From the NCBI GenBank assembly GCA_028686145.1, contig JAQUCQ010000079.1, forward strand, positions 1 to 10,971: a DNA stretch of 10,971 nt. Direction: 5' to 3'. This DNA comes from Desulfuromonadaceae bacterium. Lineage in GTDB: Bacteria; Desulfobacterota; Desulfuromonadia; Geobacterales; Pseudopelobacteraceae. The notes under the pieces were generated by a model. It made no database searches, had not been told where the DNA came from, and saw only the letters and a program-made list of their open reading frames with translations. Of the stretch, positions 1 to 6,480 are shown in pieces. The position numbers and the translations under genes are program-made. Position 1 is the stretch's first letter. Each line of letters opens with the position of its first letter.

Positions 1-313
1 CCAGTGAGGATTTGCCGCAGCCGCGTTCTCCCCAGAGCAGAACATTATTGGCAGGAAGTGACTCCACAAACTGTCTAGTATTGCGGATAACCTCATCCCG
101 GATATCATCAATGCCGACCAGTTCACCAAGGTCAAACAGATGCGGATGAGTCACCGCAATCAGTCGCCCGGTATTTCCCGTTTTTTCCCATCGAAAAGCA
201 AGATTGTTGTCTAAATTGACAGGCTGCTCTTCAACAGGTGCCAGGCGATCAACCAATGCTTCAATTTTGTCAAGCAGCACGTCAAGCTTATCAAACTTAC
301 TATCCATATGCAT
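1..313 (-). CDS. DUF815-family AAA+ ATPase, N-terminal part (runs off window)
   Basis: The visible 104 codons begin MHMDSKFDKLDVLLDKIEAL and end in a P-loop. The segment NNVLLWGERGCGKSSL is a Walker A motif (GxxGxGKS) close to the left edge. The preceding text with HPHLFDLGELVGID and the NNVLLWG lead-in is typical of the DUF815 group of predicted AAA+ ATPases, whose cellular role is not established. The Walker B and sensor regions lie outside the window. Two ATGs are possible, at 313 and 307. I chose 313 because an AAGG stretch sits about 5 bp upstream of it and about 11 bp upstream of the other. It is the last visible gene of the minus-strand run that starts with the M50 protease, with an 80-bp gap before it, so it may also have its own promoter. 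Family assignment is fairly sure; function is unknown. Confidence 0.8.
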   Translation of the reverse strand, partial: MHMDSKFDKLDVLLDKIEALVDRLAPVEEQPVNLDNNLAFRWEKTGNTGRLIAVTHPHLFDLGELVGIDDIRDEVIRNTRQFVESLPANNVLLWGERGCGKSSL

Positions 314-393
314 CCCGGCCTTTATATACTCAGTGAAAACGTTAGCGAGACACTCTGTTTTCCCCGTCAAAAACTAATGTGTAGTTCAGCGTG

Positions 394-795
394 CTAACAT
401 CCACAACCGCAGTTATGGCAGACTTTTCTGAATTCACTGGACGGGGCAATCGTTTCAGGAGCAAAAGCAACTCGTCTGACAGCTGTCCCGATATCTTCCA
501 TAATATTCAACCCTTGGCTTTTCCCAATAACATGCCCCACGCACTGATTGCCATGACCATCTTGCAGAGAAGATATTTTAACCACATTCAACAGATCGGC
601 ATAACTGTTAATGGTGACAACTGCGTCCCGGTTGCGCACAACAGACAAAATCACCCCCAACCGTTCCAGATCTCTACTCAGTTCAGTCAAAAAGTTCTGA
701 AACTGTTGGCCATCGAAATCAAAACACCAATCATTTCTCAGGTAATTCTGGTTATAGATCGTGATCACCATCTGTTTTATATTCATTTGCGCCAT
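394..795 (-). CDS. Unrecognised 133-residue protein with CxxCxCxC tail
   Basis: I do not recognise a family. The protein starts MAQMNIKQMVITIYNQ and looks like a compact soluble alpha/beta domain with no signal peptide or membrane segment. Its striking feature is the C-terminus, VCHNCGCGC, with cysteines at about 126, 129, 131 and 133 directly before the stop; others lie at about 24 and 85. Such a tail could bind a metal or an Fe-S cluster or take part in thiol chemistry, but that is inference. A longer reading from a GTG at 804 is possible. I prefer the ATG at 795 because GGAGTG upstream makes a ribosome site about 8 bp from it and overlaps the GTG itself. It lies 22 bp after the preceding gene and 80 bp before the DUF815 ATPase, consistent with one transcript. 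Confidence 0.6.
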   Translation of the reverse strand: MAQMNIKQMVITIYNQNYLRNDWCFDFDGQQFQNFLTELSRDLERLGVILSVVRNRDAVVTINSYADLLNVVKISSLQDGHGNQCVGHVIGKSQGLNIMEDIGTAVRRVAFAPETIAPSSEFRKVCHNCGCGC

Positions 796-817
796 TATTA
801 TCACTCCGTATCAGCTG

Positions 818-1318
818 TCACAATGTTGCCTTGCACATTGCATCCCACGCCACAAATCCATCTCCGGTAAGATTCAGAAATGAATCGATCCGTTGGCGGT
901 AGAAATCAAGCTGCCCGGCCTCATCAAGTAAATATGTGAGTTCTTCAAAAGAAATCAGATGTTGGCGGTGCATAAACCGATACAATTCGGCAAGTGCCGT
1001 CAGGTGACGTTGCAAAGCAACGAACTCCGGATCCAGGGTATGAGTAATAAACCAGGAACCGGCAAATTTAGTGATTATCCCAGGCTGGGGACGGACAATA
1101 TTTTGACGACCAAAATCAATCAGGTAATCCCGCAGATAGAGATCGGCACTAAAGGCAAGTTCGGAAGCTTGTTCAGCCGCCATACCCTGTTGTTGGAGAA
1201 ACAGATAAAATTGTTTCAGAATTTGTTGACAGCGACCGTCAACCTGCAGTTCCTCGTCTATTGTTTCAAACTCGAAATCATCATGTACAAATTCAATTAC
1301 GGGATTCTGGGTCATCAT
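818..1318 (-). CDS. Unrecognised 166-residue helical protein
   Basis: I do not recognise a named domain. The protein starts MMTQNPVIEF, has an acidic stretch at about residues 13-27 (DDFEFETIDEELQVD), then appears largely helical, with segments such as LKQFYLFLQQQG and ELYRFMHRQH. A conserved-looking patch, ITKFAGSWFITHTLDPEF, lies at about residues 82-99. There is no signal peptide and no membrane helix. An in-frame ATG at 1378 would overlap the aminopeptidase gene by 47 bp. I chose the ATG at 1318, which falls 13 bp after the aminopeptidase stop and has a weak GTGAG about 7 bp upstream; the ATG at 1315 is equally possible. Its place between an M29 aminopeptidase and another small unknown gene suggests cotranscription only. 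Coding status is likely; function is unknown. Confidence 0.6.
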   Translation of the reverse strand: MMTQNPVIEFVHDDFEFETIDEELQVDGRCQQILKQFYLFLQQQGMAAEQASELAFSADLYLRDYLIDFGRQNIVRPQPGIITKFAGSWFITHTLDPEFVALQRHLTALAELYRFMHRQHLISFEELTYLLDEAGQLDFYRQRIDSFLNLTGDGFVAWDAMCKATL

Positions 1319-1331
1319 TTCAGCACTCACT

Positions 1332-2432
1332 TCAGGCAGGATTGAGCTCCAGCAGCTCTTTGTGGGTAAAACGGCCATTCTTCTGGATCAGGACATCATC
1401 GAACCAGATTTCACCATCGGCAAGAATCCGCACCAGATCCCAGTGTACTGAGGACCGGTTGCCATTATCACACTCGTCATACGCCTGCCCGGGAGTGAAG
1501 TGAATTGATCCAAAAATCTTTTCATCAAAAAGAATATTACGCATTGGCCGGCGAATCCCCGGATTGACACCAATCGCAAATTCTCCAATGTAACGGGATC
1601 CTTCATCGGCATCCAGTATTTTGTTAAGGGCTGCATCCATATCACCTTCAGCTGAGGCCTTGATTATTTTGCCATCAGCAAATTCGAAGCGGACACCATT
1701 ATATTCTCTCCCTTGGTAAATACTCGGGCAGTTATAGCGGATATGCCCTTGAACAGAGTGTTTAACCGGGGCAGTAAACACTTCACCGTCCGGCATATTA
1801 AGACGGCCATCGCACTTGATGCCGGGCAGACCATCAATACTGAAACGGAGGTCTGTATCAGGAGCTAAGATCCGCACCATTTTTGTTCGGTCAATCAGCC
1901 TCTTAAGCTTCTCCTGCTTTTTTGATTCAGCTTTCCAGTCGATACAGCAAGCCGAAAAGAGGTACTCCTCATATTCATCAAGGCTCATGCAAGCTTCCTG
2001 GGCAGCAGCATGGGTTGGATAACGGGTCACACACCAGCGGGTATGCTTGACCCGCTGGTCGACCAAGGGCCTGGTAAGCTTTGAGTATGAAACCACCGCA
2101 TCCTGGCGCGCATTAGCCATGACCATTGAATTATTACCGGCAGAAATACCAATATAGACGGTCACATTTTTATAGAAATCCAGTTTATGTTGTGGAAAAT
2201 AATCAAGCTGCTGCTTAGTAGCAGTATTGTAGAAGAAACGATCAATGTCCGGTACTGAAAAGTTGTATTCAACATACTTGGCACCGCGCTTAAGACAGAG
2301 CACATACAGTTCCTTAACCAGCGGTAGCGATTCAAGACCGGCAGCGTTTATAAGAACAACGTCACCCTTCTTTACCCTGGTAGAATAATCAACCAGTATC
2401 TCAGCAAACTGACTAATTCTGGGATCGTTCAT
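1332..2432 (-). CDS. M29-family aminopeptidase
   Basis: This is a cytoplasmic metal-dependent aminopeptidase of the thermophilic M29 (AmpS/AmpT/PepS) family, which removes N-terminal residues from peptides. Its 366 residues are near the usual family length, which is slightly longer. The family's metal-site motifs are in order: NMPDGEVFTAP (Glu217), IGEFAIGVNPGI (Glu284), IHFTPGQAYDE (His311) and SSVHWDLV (His330, Asp332). I infer these as the two-metal ligands from motif position and spacing. The start is clear: GGAGGG lies about 7 bp before the ATG. It begins 26 bp after the M50 protease gene and ends 13 bp before the next gene, so it sits inside a minus-strand operon. Pairing a peptidase with an intramembrane protease is suggestive of peptide turnover, but no functional link is proven. 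Confidence 0.9.
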   Translation of the reverse strand: MNDPRISQFAEILVDYSTRVKKGDVVLINAAGLESLPLVKELYVLCLKRGAKYVEYNFSVPDIDRFFYNTATKQQLDYFPQHKLDFYKNVTVYIGISAGNNSMVMANARQDAVVSYSKLTRPLVDQRVKHTRWCVTRYPTHAAAQEACMSLDEYEEYLFSACCIDWKAESKKQEKLKRLIDRTKMVRILAPDTDLRFSIDGLPGIKCDGRLNMPDGEVFTAPVKHSVQGHIRYNCPSIYQGREYNGVRFEFADGKIIKASAEGDMDAALNKILDADEGSRYIGEFAIGVNPGIRRPMRNILFDEKIFGSIHFTPGQAYDECDNGNRSSVHWDLVRILADGEIWFDDVLIQKNGRFTHKELLELNPA

Positions 2433-2458
2433 CTGTATCCCTCCGGATAGTAGGAAAT

Positions 2459-3139
2459 TTAATGCATCATCATTCTGGTAACGCCAAGGACAAGGCCACT
2501 TTGCGGACCGGCCAACAGATGCACGCCCATCCCAAGAACCGGAGAAATAACGTACGAAAATATGTCGGTAAAAAACACCAGCACGATAATAATTATCATC
2601 CCGTACGGTTCAATGCGGGACCACGCAGCGGCCTGCCTGTACGGCAGTAATCCGACCAACACTCGGCCCCCATCAAGAGGTGGCACCGGTATCATGTTGA
2701 AGATCGCCAAGAGCAGATTTATATACACAGAAAAAGCCAGCATCAGAATTACCGGCTGCACCAACATGGCAAGCGGCGAACCGGGAGCAGACGTAGTGTC
2801 AAATACCGCGAGACCTCGAAGCAGCAATGCCGAGACCGTCGCCAGCATAATATTAGTAATTGGTCCAGCGGCCGCCACCCAAATCATGTCACGTTTGGGA
2901 TTACGGAGATTGCTAAACACGACCGGCACTGGTTTGGCCCAGCCAATTCCAATAAAGAAAATCATCAGGGTACCAATGATATCAATATGCTTAATAGGGT
3001 TCAGTGTCAGGCGCCCCATCATCTTGGCTGTCGGATCACCAAAACGTGAAGCGACATAGCCATGAGAGACTTCGTGGCACACAATTGCCAACATACCGGG
3101 TACAAGCATTACTGAAAGCTTAAAGAAGAAACTATCCAT
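2459..3139 (-). CDS. Site-2-protease-like M50 membrane metalloprotease
   Basis: This is a multi-pass membrane zinc protease of the compact M50 (site-2 protease/rhomboid-like 'YwhC') group without a PDZ domain. HEVSH at residues 22-26 supplies two zinc histidines and the catalytic Glu. GPITN near residue 92 and NMIPVPPLDGGRV with Asp at about 156 match the second conserved family region and the third zinc ligand. Several hydrophobic helices surround them (residues 8-20, 55-66, 95-110, 125-148 and 180-195). The frame is open back to 3220, but that would add 27 residues unlike the family. The ATG at 3139 has AAGGAC about 6 bp upstream and starts MDSFFFKLSVM, directly before the first helix. Members cleave membrane-embedded or membrane-tethered substrates; the substrate here is unknown. 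It heads the run leading to the M29 aminopeptidase. Confidence 0.9.
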   Translation of the reverse strand: MDSFFFKLSVMLVPGMLAIVCHEVSHGYVASRFGDPTAKMMGRLTLNPIKHIDIIGTLMIFFIGIGWAKPVPVVFSNLRNPKRDMIWVAAAGPITNIMLATVSALLLRGLAVFDTTSAPGSPLAMLVQPVILMLAFSVYINLLLAIFNMIPVPPLDGGRVLVGLLPYRQAAAWSRIEPYGMIIIIVLVFFTDIFSYVISPVLGMGVHLLAGPQSGLVLGVTRMMMH

Positions 3140-3227
3140 CAGGAGTCCTTTAAAATCTAATAAATCTACACTTCTTCTAACAGAGTGGGCCACTAAAGTC
3201 AATTGCACACCACCACCCATAAACGCA

Positions 3228-3255
3228 TTAAAGGTGGGATCGCTCCCACCTTTAA
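3228..3255 (-). terminator. 12-bp perfect hairpin; terminator or 5' stem-loop
   Basis: TTAAAGGTGGGA pairs perfectly with TCCCACCTTTAA around a 4-base loop (3240-3243). On the minus strand only TTTAA follows, so the T tract is poor. The plus-strand side is slightly more T-rich, but no plus-strand gene lies upstream. It could end readthrough from the pentapeptide gene about 285 bp away. It could instead sit at the very 5' end of the M50 operon mRNA, just downstream of the weak promoter at 3261-3289. The structure is certain; its role is not. Confidence 0.55.
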
Positions 3256-3260
3256 TATTT

Positions 3261-3289
3261 ATAATAGCACTAAGATATCAGCAACTTAA
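3261..3289 (-). promoter_or_regulatory. Weak sigma-70-like promoter for the M50-M29 operon
   Basis: On the minus strand TTAAGT (3289-3284) is followed after 17 bp by TATTAT (3266-3261). The -10 matches 5 of 6 consensus bases and the -35 only 3 of 6. The predicted start falls at about the base of the 12-bp hairpin. This is the best candidate I see upstream of the M50 gene. Confidence 0.3.
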
Positions 3290-3539
3290 CCTAGCAGGCT
3301 ATTTCACACGGCTGAGCTTCCCTTTTTGCCAGTAACAAAGCCACAGTCTCGGGCAAAATTACATCAAAAACCCTTCCTGTGAATCGGCATGGTGACTTAA
3401 CCCACTAGCGACGTCCAAAATGAACCCATGTTACAACTCAAATTACCGACAAATTAGTTAGTAAAGAAATTCAGGTGGGGCGCCATTCATTGCCGATGTA
3501 GGGTTAGAATTAGAATTTGATTCATGAGCTACGTCCCCC

Positions 3540-4145
3540 CTATGGTTTCCTTTCACCAGTTTTGTCTGTCAAATTCATTGGGGTATGAACTCGAGCGGGC
3601 TGTTCCATTTTTGTGCCAATTTTAAGGCATTCCCCGATGGAACCTTTTGCGCAAATACTCTTGTCAACCCAGATGGCACCATCAAGAACAGCCTGATCAA
3701 GTTTAGCGGCGGTCAGTGCCGACTGATAGAAGCTTGCCATTTTTAGGTTTGCTCCGGTCATGTCAACCCGTTCAAGATTAGAACCCATCATGTTGGCGCG
3801 CTCGAGATTGGATCCCCTCATGTTTGCGCCTTCAAGACTGCAATCGCTCAAGTCCAACCCAACAAGATTGAGTCCGCTCATATTTCTGCCGGCAAGGTTT
3901 CGTGTAGTCCTTAAAATTTCAGTGATCTGTTTAAAGGATAGCTTTTCGCCTGGTTTCGGTTCATTCAAGATTGCATTTTTTGTATCAGGTACTGTTGTTG
4001 CCGAAACATCGGGTGTTGTGACGGTAGTACCCTGATCGGAGTTGGCGTAGCCCTCCTGGGCCAGAGCTGGCGATTGTGCTGAAAACATGCCAATAATCGC
4101 CAGAAACAGATACATCTTAATGATTGCTCTCAATTTCAGTGTCAT
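3540..4145 (-). CDS. Exported pentapeptide-repeat protein
   Basis: The protein has 201 residues. Residues 1-29 form a signal peptide: basic start (KLRAIIK), hydrophobic core (MYLFLAIIGMF) and an SPALA|QE cleavage site. A Thr/Ser/Pro-rich linker (30-65) follows. About 15 tandem pentapeptides then run from residue 83 to 160, with the A(N/D)Lxx pattern seen in LEGAN, MRGSN, LERAN, MTGAN and LDGAI. The repeats should fold into a right-handed quadrilateral beta-helix. The tail has ICAKGSIGEC, whose two cysteines (165 and 173) could form a disulphide outside the cytoplasm. Function cannot be deduced; pentapeptide proteins include scaffolds and binding proteins. The ATG at 4145 has AAGGGG about 8 bp upstream. 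It is a stand-alone gene with its own candidate promoter and no close terminator. Confidence 0.85.
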   Translation of the reverse strand: MTLKLRAIIKMYLFLAIIGMFSAQSPALAQEGYANSDQGTTVTTPDVSATTVPDTKNAILNEPKPGEKLSFKQITEILRTTRNLAGRNMSGLNLVGLDLSDCSLEGANMRGSNLERANMMGSNLERVDMTGANLKMASFYQSALTAAKLDQAVLDGAIWVDKSICAKGSIGECLKIGTKMEQPARVHTPMNLTDKTGERKP

Positions 4146-4219
4146 ATAATACCCCTTTTGAATTGAGCCTAGTGATCATTTAATACGGAACGAAAAGTGA
4201 GACAAGATTTTACAGTACA

Positions 4220-4232
4220 GTCAACTTTTGAC
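4220..4232 (-). promoter_or_regulatory. Palindrome beside a stray AGGAGG in the leader
   Basis: GTCAAAAGTTGAC has 5-bp arms around AAG and directly follows AGGAGG (4237-4232). A TTG at 4224 lies 7 bp from that site and opens a four-codon frame (TTG-ACT-GTA-CTG-TAA). This may be an operator, a small RNA structure or a vestigial translation start. The evidence is the sequence pattern only. Confidence 0.25.
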
Positions 4233-4332
4233 CTCCTGAAATAACGGCAACGCGGCGCAGCGAAGAAGCGCAGCAAAGACAGAAATCACAGCAATATATG
4301 CAATCAGCAAAACTAGTGAATATTCTCAATCA

Positions 4333-4361
4333 ATTATACCTTACCCCTGCGGTGCACACAA
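4333..4361 (-). promoter_or_regulatory. Sigma-70-type promoter for the pentapeptide gene
   Basis: On the minus strand TTGTGT (4361-4356) is followed by a 17-bp spacer and a perfect TATAAT (4338-4333). Predicted transcription begins near 4326, giving a leader of about 180 bases. It is the best promoter match in the window. Confidence 0.65.
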
Positions 4362-4452
4362 TACATCTTCCATCTCTCGGCTTTAGCAAAAAAAATGGCA
4401 GTTTCGCTATACGGTAAGAGACATCAATCTATTCAAGACATTAGATACGCAA

Positions 4453-4478
4453 AAAGGCGGGAGCAAGCTCCCGCCTTT
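4453..4478 (-). terminator. Intrinsic terminator after glnA
   Basis: On the minus strand AAAGGCGGGAGC pairs with GCTCCCGCCTTT, a perfect GC-rich 12-bp stem (tight loop), and the transcript continues as a run of T (CCTTTTTGCG). It lies 32 bp after the glnA stop. It closely resembles the hairpin at 3228-3255. Confidence 0.92.
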
Positions 4479-4510
4479 CATAGCTGCAAGTATACAGATT
4501 GGAATTTTAA

Positions 4511-5923
4511 TTAAATGTCATAGTACAGTTCAAACTCAAGAGGTACCGGACGCATGCGAACAGGATTCACTTCTGCTTCGGTCTTGTACTCGATCCACTT
4601 TTCGATGACGTCAGGAGTAAACACATCACCTTTCAGAAGGAATTCATAGTCATCATTGAGGCATTTCAGCGCTTCTTCAAGAGTGCCCGGTGCAGATGGA
4701 ATATCTTTCAATTCTTCAGGTGACAGTCCGTAAATATCCTTATCAAGCGGTTGGCCGGGATCAATCTTGTTTTCAATGCCGTCCAGACCAGCCATTAACA
4801 TGGCAGCAAAGGCAAGGTATCCGTTGCAGGAAGGATCGGGAGTACGGTATTCAACCCGCTTGGATTTGGGGTTATTCGAAAACATGGGAATGCGCAGAGA
4901 CGCTGAGCGATTACGGGCAGAGTATGCCATGTTAACCGGTGCTTCAAAGCCAGGGACCAGTCGCTTGTAAGAGTTGGTGGTCGGGTTGGTAAAGGCACAG
5001 AGAGCCTTTGCATGCTTGATAATCCCGCCAATGTACCAGAGAGCCATCTGGGAAAGCCCACCGTATTTATCTCCGGCAAACAGATTTTGTCCATCTTTCC
5101 AGATTGACTGATGACAATGCATCCCGGAACCGTTATCGCCGTAAAGTGGCTTAGGCATAAAGGTTGCGGTTTTGCCGTTACGGTTTGCCACATTTTTTAC
5201 AACATATTTGAACCACTGCAGATCGTCAGCCATACTGACCAAAGAGTTGAAACGCATATCAATTTCTGCCTGGCCACCCGTAGCAACCTCGTGATGCTGG
5301 CACTCAACCCGGATACCAACATTCTGAAGCTCTTCAACCATTTCGTTGCGAAGATCGTTTTGTGAATCTGTAGGTGAAACAGGGAAATATCCTTCTTTGT
5401 GGCGTGGTTTGTAACCAAGGTTAGGGAATTCTTCGCGACCGGTATTCCAGGCACCTTCTACGGAATCAACTGCATAGAAGGACTGATTCGCGCTGGAATC
5501 ATAACGCACATCGTCAAAAATAAAAAATTCTGCTTCAGGACCAAAGAATGCAGTATCACCTATTCCAGTTGATTTAAGATAAGCTTCTGCCTTAATCGCG
5601 ATATTACGTGGATCGCGGGTATATCCTTCCTTCGTAATAGGGTCAAAAATATTGCAAATCAGTGAAAGTGTTGGAATTTTTACGAAAGGATCCATTTTAG
5701 CAGTTTTGGGATCAGGCACAATGATCATGTCGGAGGCGTGAATCGGCTGCCATCCACGAATAGAAGAACCGTCGAAACCCTGACCTTCTTCAAAGGTATC
5801 CTCGCTGAACTCACTCATCGGTACGGAAAAATGCTGCCAGATACCTACAAAGTCCATAAATTTAAAATCAACCATCTTCGCGCCATTCTCAATGGCAAAT
5901 TCTACTACTTGCTTCGGGGTCAT
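4511..5923 (-). CDS. glnA: Type I glutamine synthetase
   Basis: It catalyses ATP-dependent formation of glutamine from glutamate and ammonia in the cytoplasm, as a dodecamer. The 470 residues are the usual GSI length. Family motifs appear in order: the beta-grasp latch residue Asp51 in GFDGSS; GPEAEFF with metal-binding Glu130 and Glu132; Glu212 and Glu220 in EVATGGQAEID; NGSGMHCHQS with His269; the ammonia-side loop NPTTNSYKRLVPGFEAP (Glu327); and RVEYRTPD (Arg356, Glu358). Tyr398 in DIYGLSPEE sits where the adenylylated tyrosine of the GSI-beta type lies, so control by adenylylation is likely. AAAGGAG lies about 6 bp before the ATG. It follows glnB by 28 bp, giving a glnB-glnA operon expected to be driven by the sigma-54 promoter upstream of glnB, and it ends at a strong terminator. 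Confidence 0.98.
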   Translation of the reverse strand: MTPKQVVEFAIENGAKMVDFKFMDFVGIWQHFSVPMSEFSEDTFEEGQGFDGSSIRGWQPIHASDMIIVPDPKTAKMDPFVKIPTLSLICNIFDPITKEGYTRDPRNIAIKAEAYLKSTGIGDTAFFGPEAEFFIFDDVRYDSSANQSFYAVDSVEGAWNTGREEFPNLGYKPRHKEGYFPVSPTDSQNDLRNEMVEELQNVGIRVECQHHEVATGGQAEIDMRFNSLVSMADDLQWFKYVVKNVANRNGKTATFMPKPLYGDNGSGMHCHQSIWKDGQNLFAGDKYGGLSQMALWYIGGIIKHAKALCAFTNPTTNSYKRLVPGFEAPVNMAYSARNRSASLRIPMFSNNPKSKRVEYRTPDPSCNGYLAFAAMLMAGLDGIENKIDPGQPLDKDIYGLSPEELKDIPSAPGTLEEALKCLNDDYEFLLKGDVFTPDVIEKWIEYKTEAEVNPVRMRPVPLEFELYYDI

Positions 5924-5951
5924 CTGTTGCTCCTTTCGAAATTTTAATTAT

Positions 5952-6290
5952 TTACAGTGCGTCTTCTCCGGTTTCACCCGTTCTGATACGAATTACTTCT
6001 TCTACAGTGGTAACAAATATTTTCCCATCGCCAATTCGACCGGTCTTAGCAGACTTTTCGATTGTTTCAACAACTTGTGGAAGGATTGAATCCGCCACAA
6101 TGATTTCTATCTTAATTTTGGGGATAAAATCAACTACATATTCTGCTCCCCGATACAGCTCTGTGTGACCCTTCTGACGTCCAAATCCTTTAACTTCACT
6201 TATTGTAATTCCTTGAATACCGATTTCATTCAATGCTTCCTTTACTTCATCCAGCTTGAACGGCTTTATGATCGCTTCAACTTTTTTCAC
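5952..6290 (-). CDS. glnB: PII nitrogen regulatory protein
   Basis: This is a trimeric cytoplasmic signal protein that binds ATP/ADP and 2-oxoglutarate and passes nitrogen status to partners. Its 112 residues are the standard PII length. It begins MKKVEAIIKPFKLDEVKEAL, has the T-loop with Tyr51 (GAEYVVDF, the uridylylation site in proteobacteria) and the C-terminal signature KTGRIGDGKIFV. The start is GTG, not ATG: a GGGAGG lies 7 bp upstream, and the nearest ATG is out of frame and stops after two codons. A GlnB rather than GlnK label rests on pairing with glnA 28 bp downstream instead of amtB; sequence alone separates them poorly. The sigma-54 promoter and the leader hairpin imply nitrogen-responsive expression. 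Confidence 0.95.
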   Translation of the reverse strand: MKKVEAIIKPFKLDEVKEALNEIGIQGITISEVKGFGRQKGHTELYRGAEYVVDFIPKIKIEIIVADSILPQVVETIEKSAKTGRIGDGKIFVTTVEEVIRIRTGETGEDAL

Positions 6291-6330
6291 GACATTACCC
6301 TCCCGTTACATGAGATTTATGAAAGCAAGG

Positions 6331-6375
6331 AAAAACAGGCTTCATGAGACAGATCCCCAAGTCTGTTCATTGCCT
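6331..6375 (-). terminator. Hairpin with T tract across the glnB transcription start
   Basis: On the minus strand AGGC (6375-6372), ATGA (6370-6367) and ACAGA (6366-6362) pair with GCCT (6340-6337), TCAT (6347-6344) and TCTGT (6353-6349) around an 8-base loop. This gives about 13 bp with small bulges, and GTTTTT follows (6336-6331). The fold looks like an intrinsic terminator or attenuator. A start predicted near 6369 for the sigma-54 promoter would leave the outer arm out of that transcript. Confidence 0.5.
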
Positions 6376-6379
6376 CAAA

Positions 6380-6395
6380 AGCAAGCTCCTTGCCA
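6380..6395 (-). promoter_or_regulatory. Sigma-54 (RpoN) promoter for glnB-glnA
   Basis: The minus strand reads TGGCAAGGAGCTTGCT, close to the consensus TGGCAC-N5-TTGCW. The GG (6394-6393) and GC (6382-6381) are separated by the required 10 bp. It lies about 90 bp before the glnB start, and sigma-54 control of glnB/glnA is well established in proteobacteria. The core is itself palindromic (GCAAG-GAG-CTTGC). Transcription is predicted near 6369. Confidence 0.85.
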
Positions 6396-6480
6396 ATTAT
6401 TATCTGGTTACTTAATAAACGTAGATTTGGATAGTTAGAAAATATACTACCAGTGGCACAGCATTTGTTATGCACCAAAC

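Larger units (their letters stand above)
3140..3539. other. 400-bp gene-free stretch with hairpin and repeated motifs
   Basis: No convincing reading frame was seen on either strand. The part next to the protease gene (3140-3290) holds a leader, a 12-bp hairpin and a weak promoter. The part from 3256 to 3539 carries, on the minus strand, three related motifs: TGGGTTCATTTTGG, AGTGGGTTAAGTCACC and CTAGGTTAAGTTGC. A plus-strand frame at about 3293-3382 is open for roughly 28 codons but has no start codon and no recognised product. The spaced TGGGT-type repeats recall the terminal repeats of IS21-like elements, so a decayed insertion-sequence end is possible; this is a resemblance only. Confidence 0.5.
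4146..4510. other. Intergenic region: pentapeptide-gene promoter and leader, glnA terminator
   Basis: No gene is seen. On the minus strand, in order, it holds the glnA terminator (4453-4478), an eight-T run near 4387-4394, the promoter at 4333-4361 and a leader of about 180 bases before the pentapeptide gene. The leader contains direct CGCAGC repeats (around 4255-4275) and a perfect AGGAGG at 4232-4237 that is not placed to serve the gene. Its start is instead served by AAGGGG near 4154. Confidence 0.6.

Noticed and set aside
391..870. 159-codon plus-strand frame opposite the small unknown genes
   Set aside because: It is antisense to two closely packed minus-strand genes with better starts and spacing, and its protein is low in recognisable structure.
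3140..3220. Extended N-terminus of the M50 protease
   Set aside because: The extra 27 residues do not resemble the family, and the ATG at 3139 has a good ribosome site directly before the first membrane helix.
3293..3420. c-di-GMP (GEMM) riboswitch suggested by AACAAAGCCACAG-like text
   Set aside because: The partner half (CACGCACAGGGCAAACC-like) and the closing GGTAGC/GGTTACC stem are absent, and no downstream plus-strand gene exists.
6454..6468. Plus-strand TGGCAC-AGCAT-TTGT, a sigma-54-like site
   Set aside because: The essential GC at -12 is replaced by GT, and it points into the antisense of the PilZ gene where no plus-strand gene exists.
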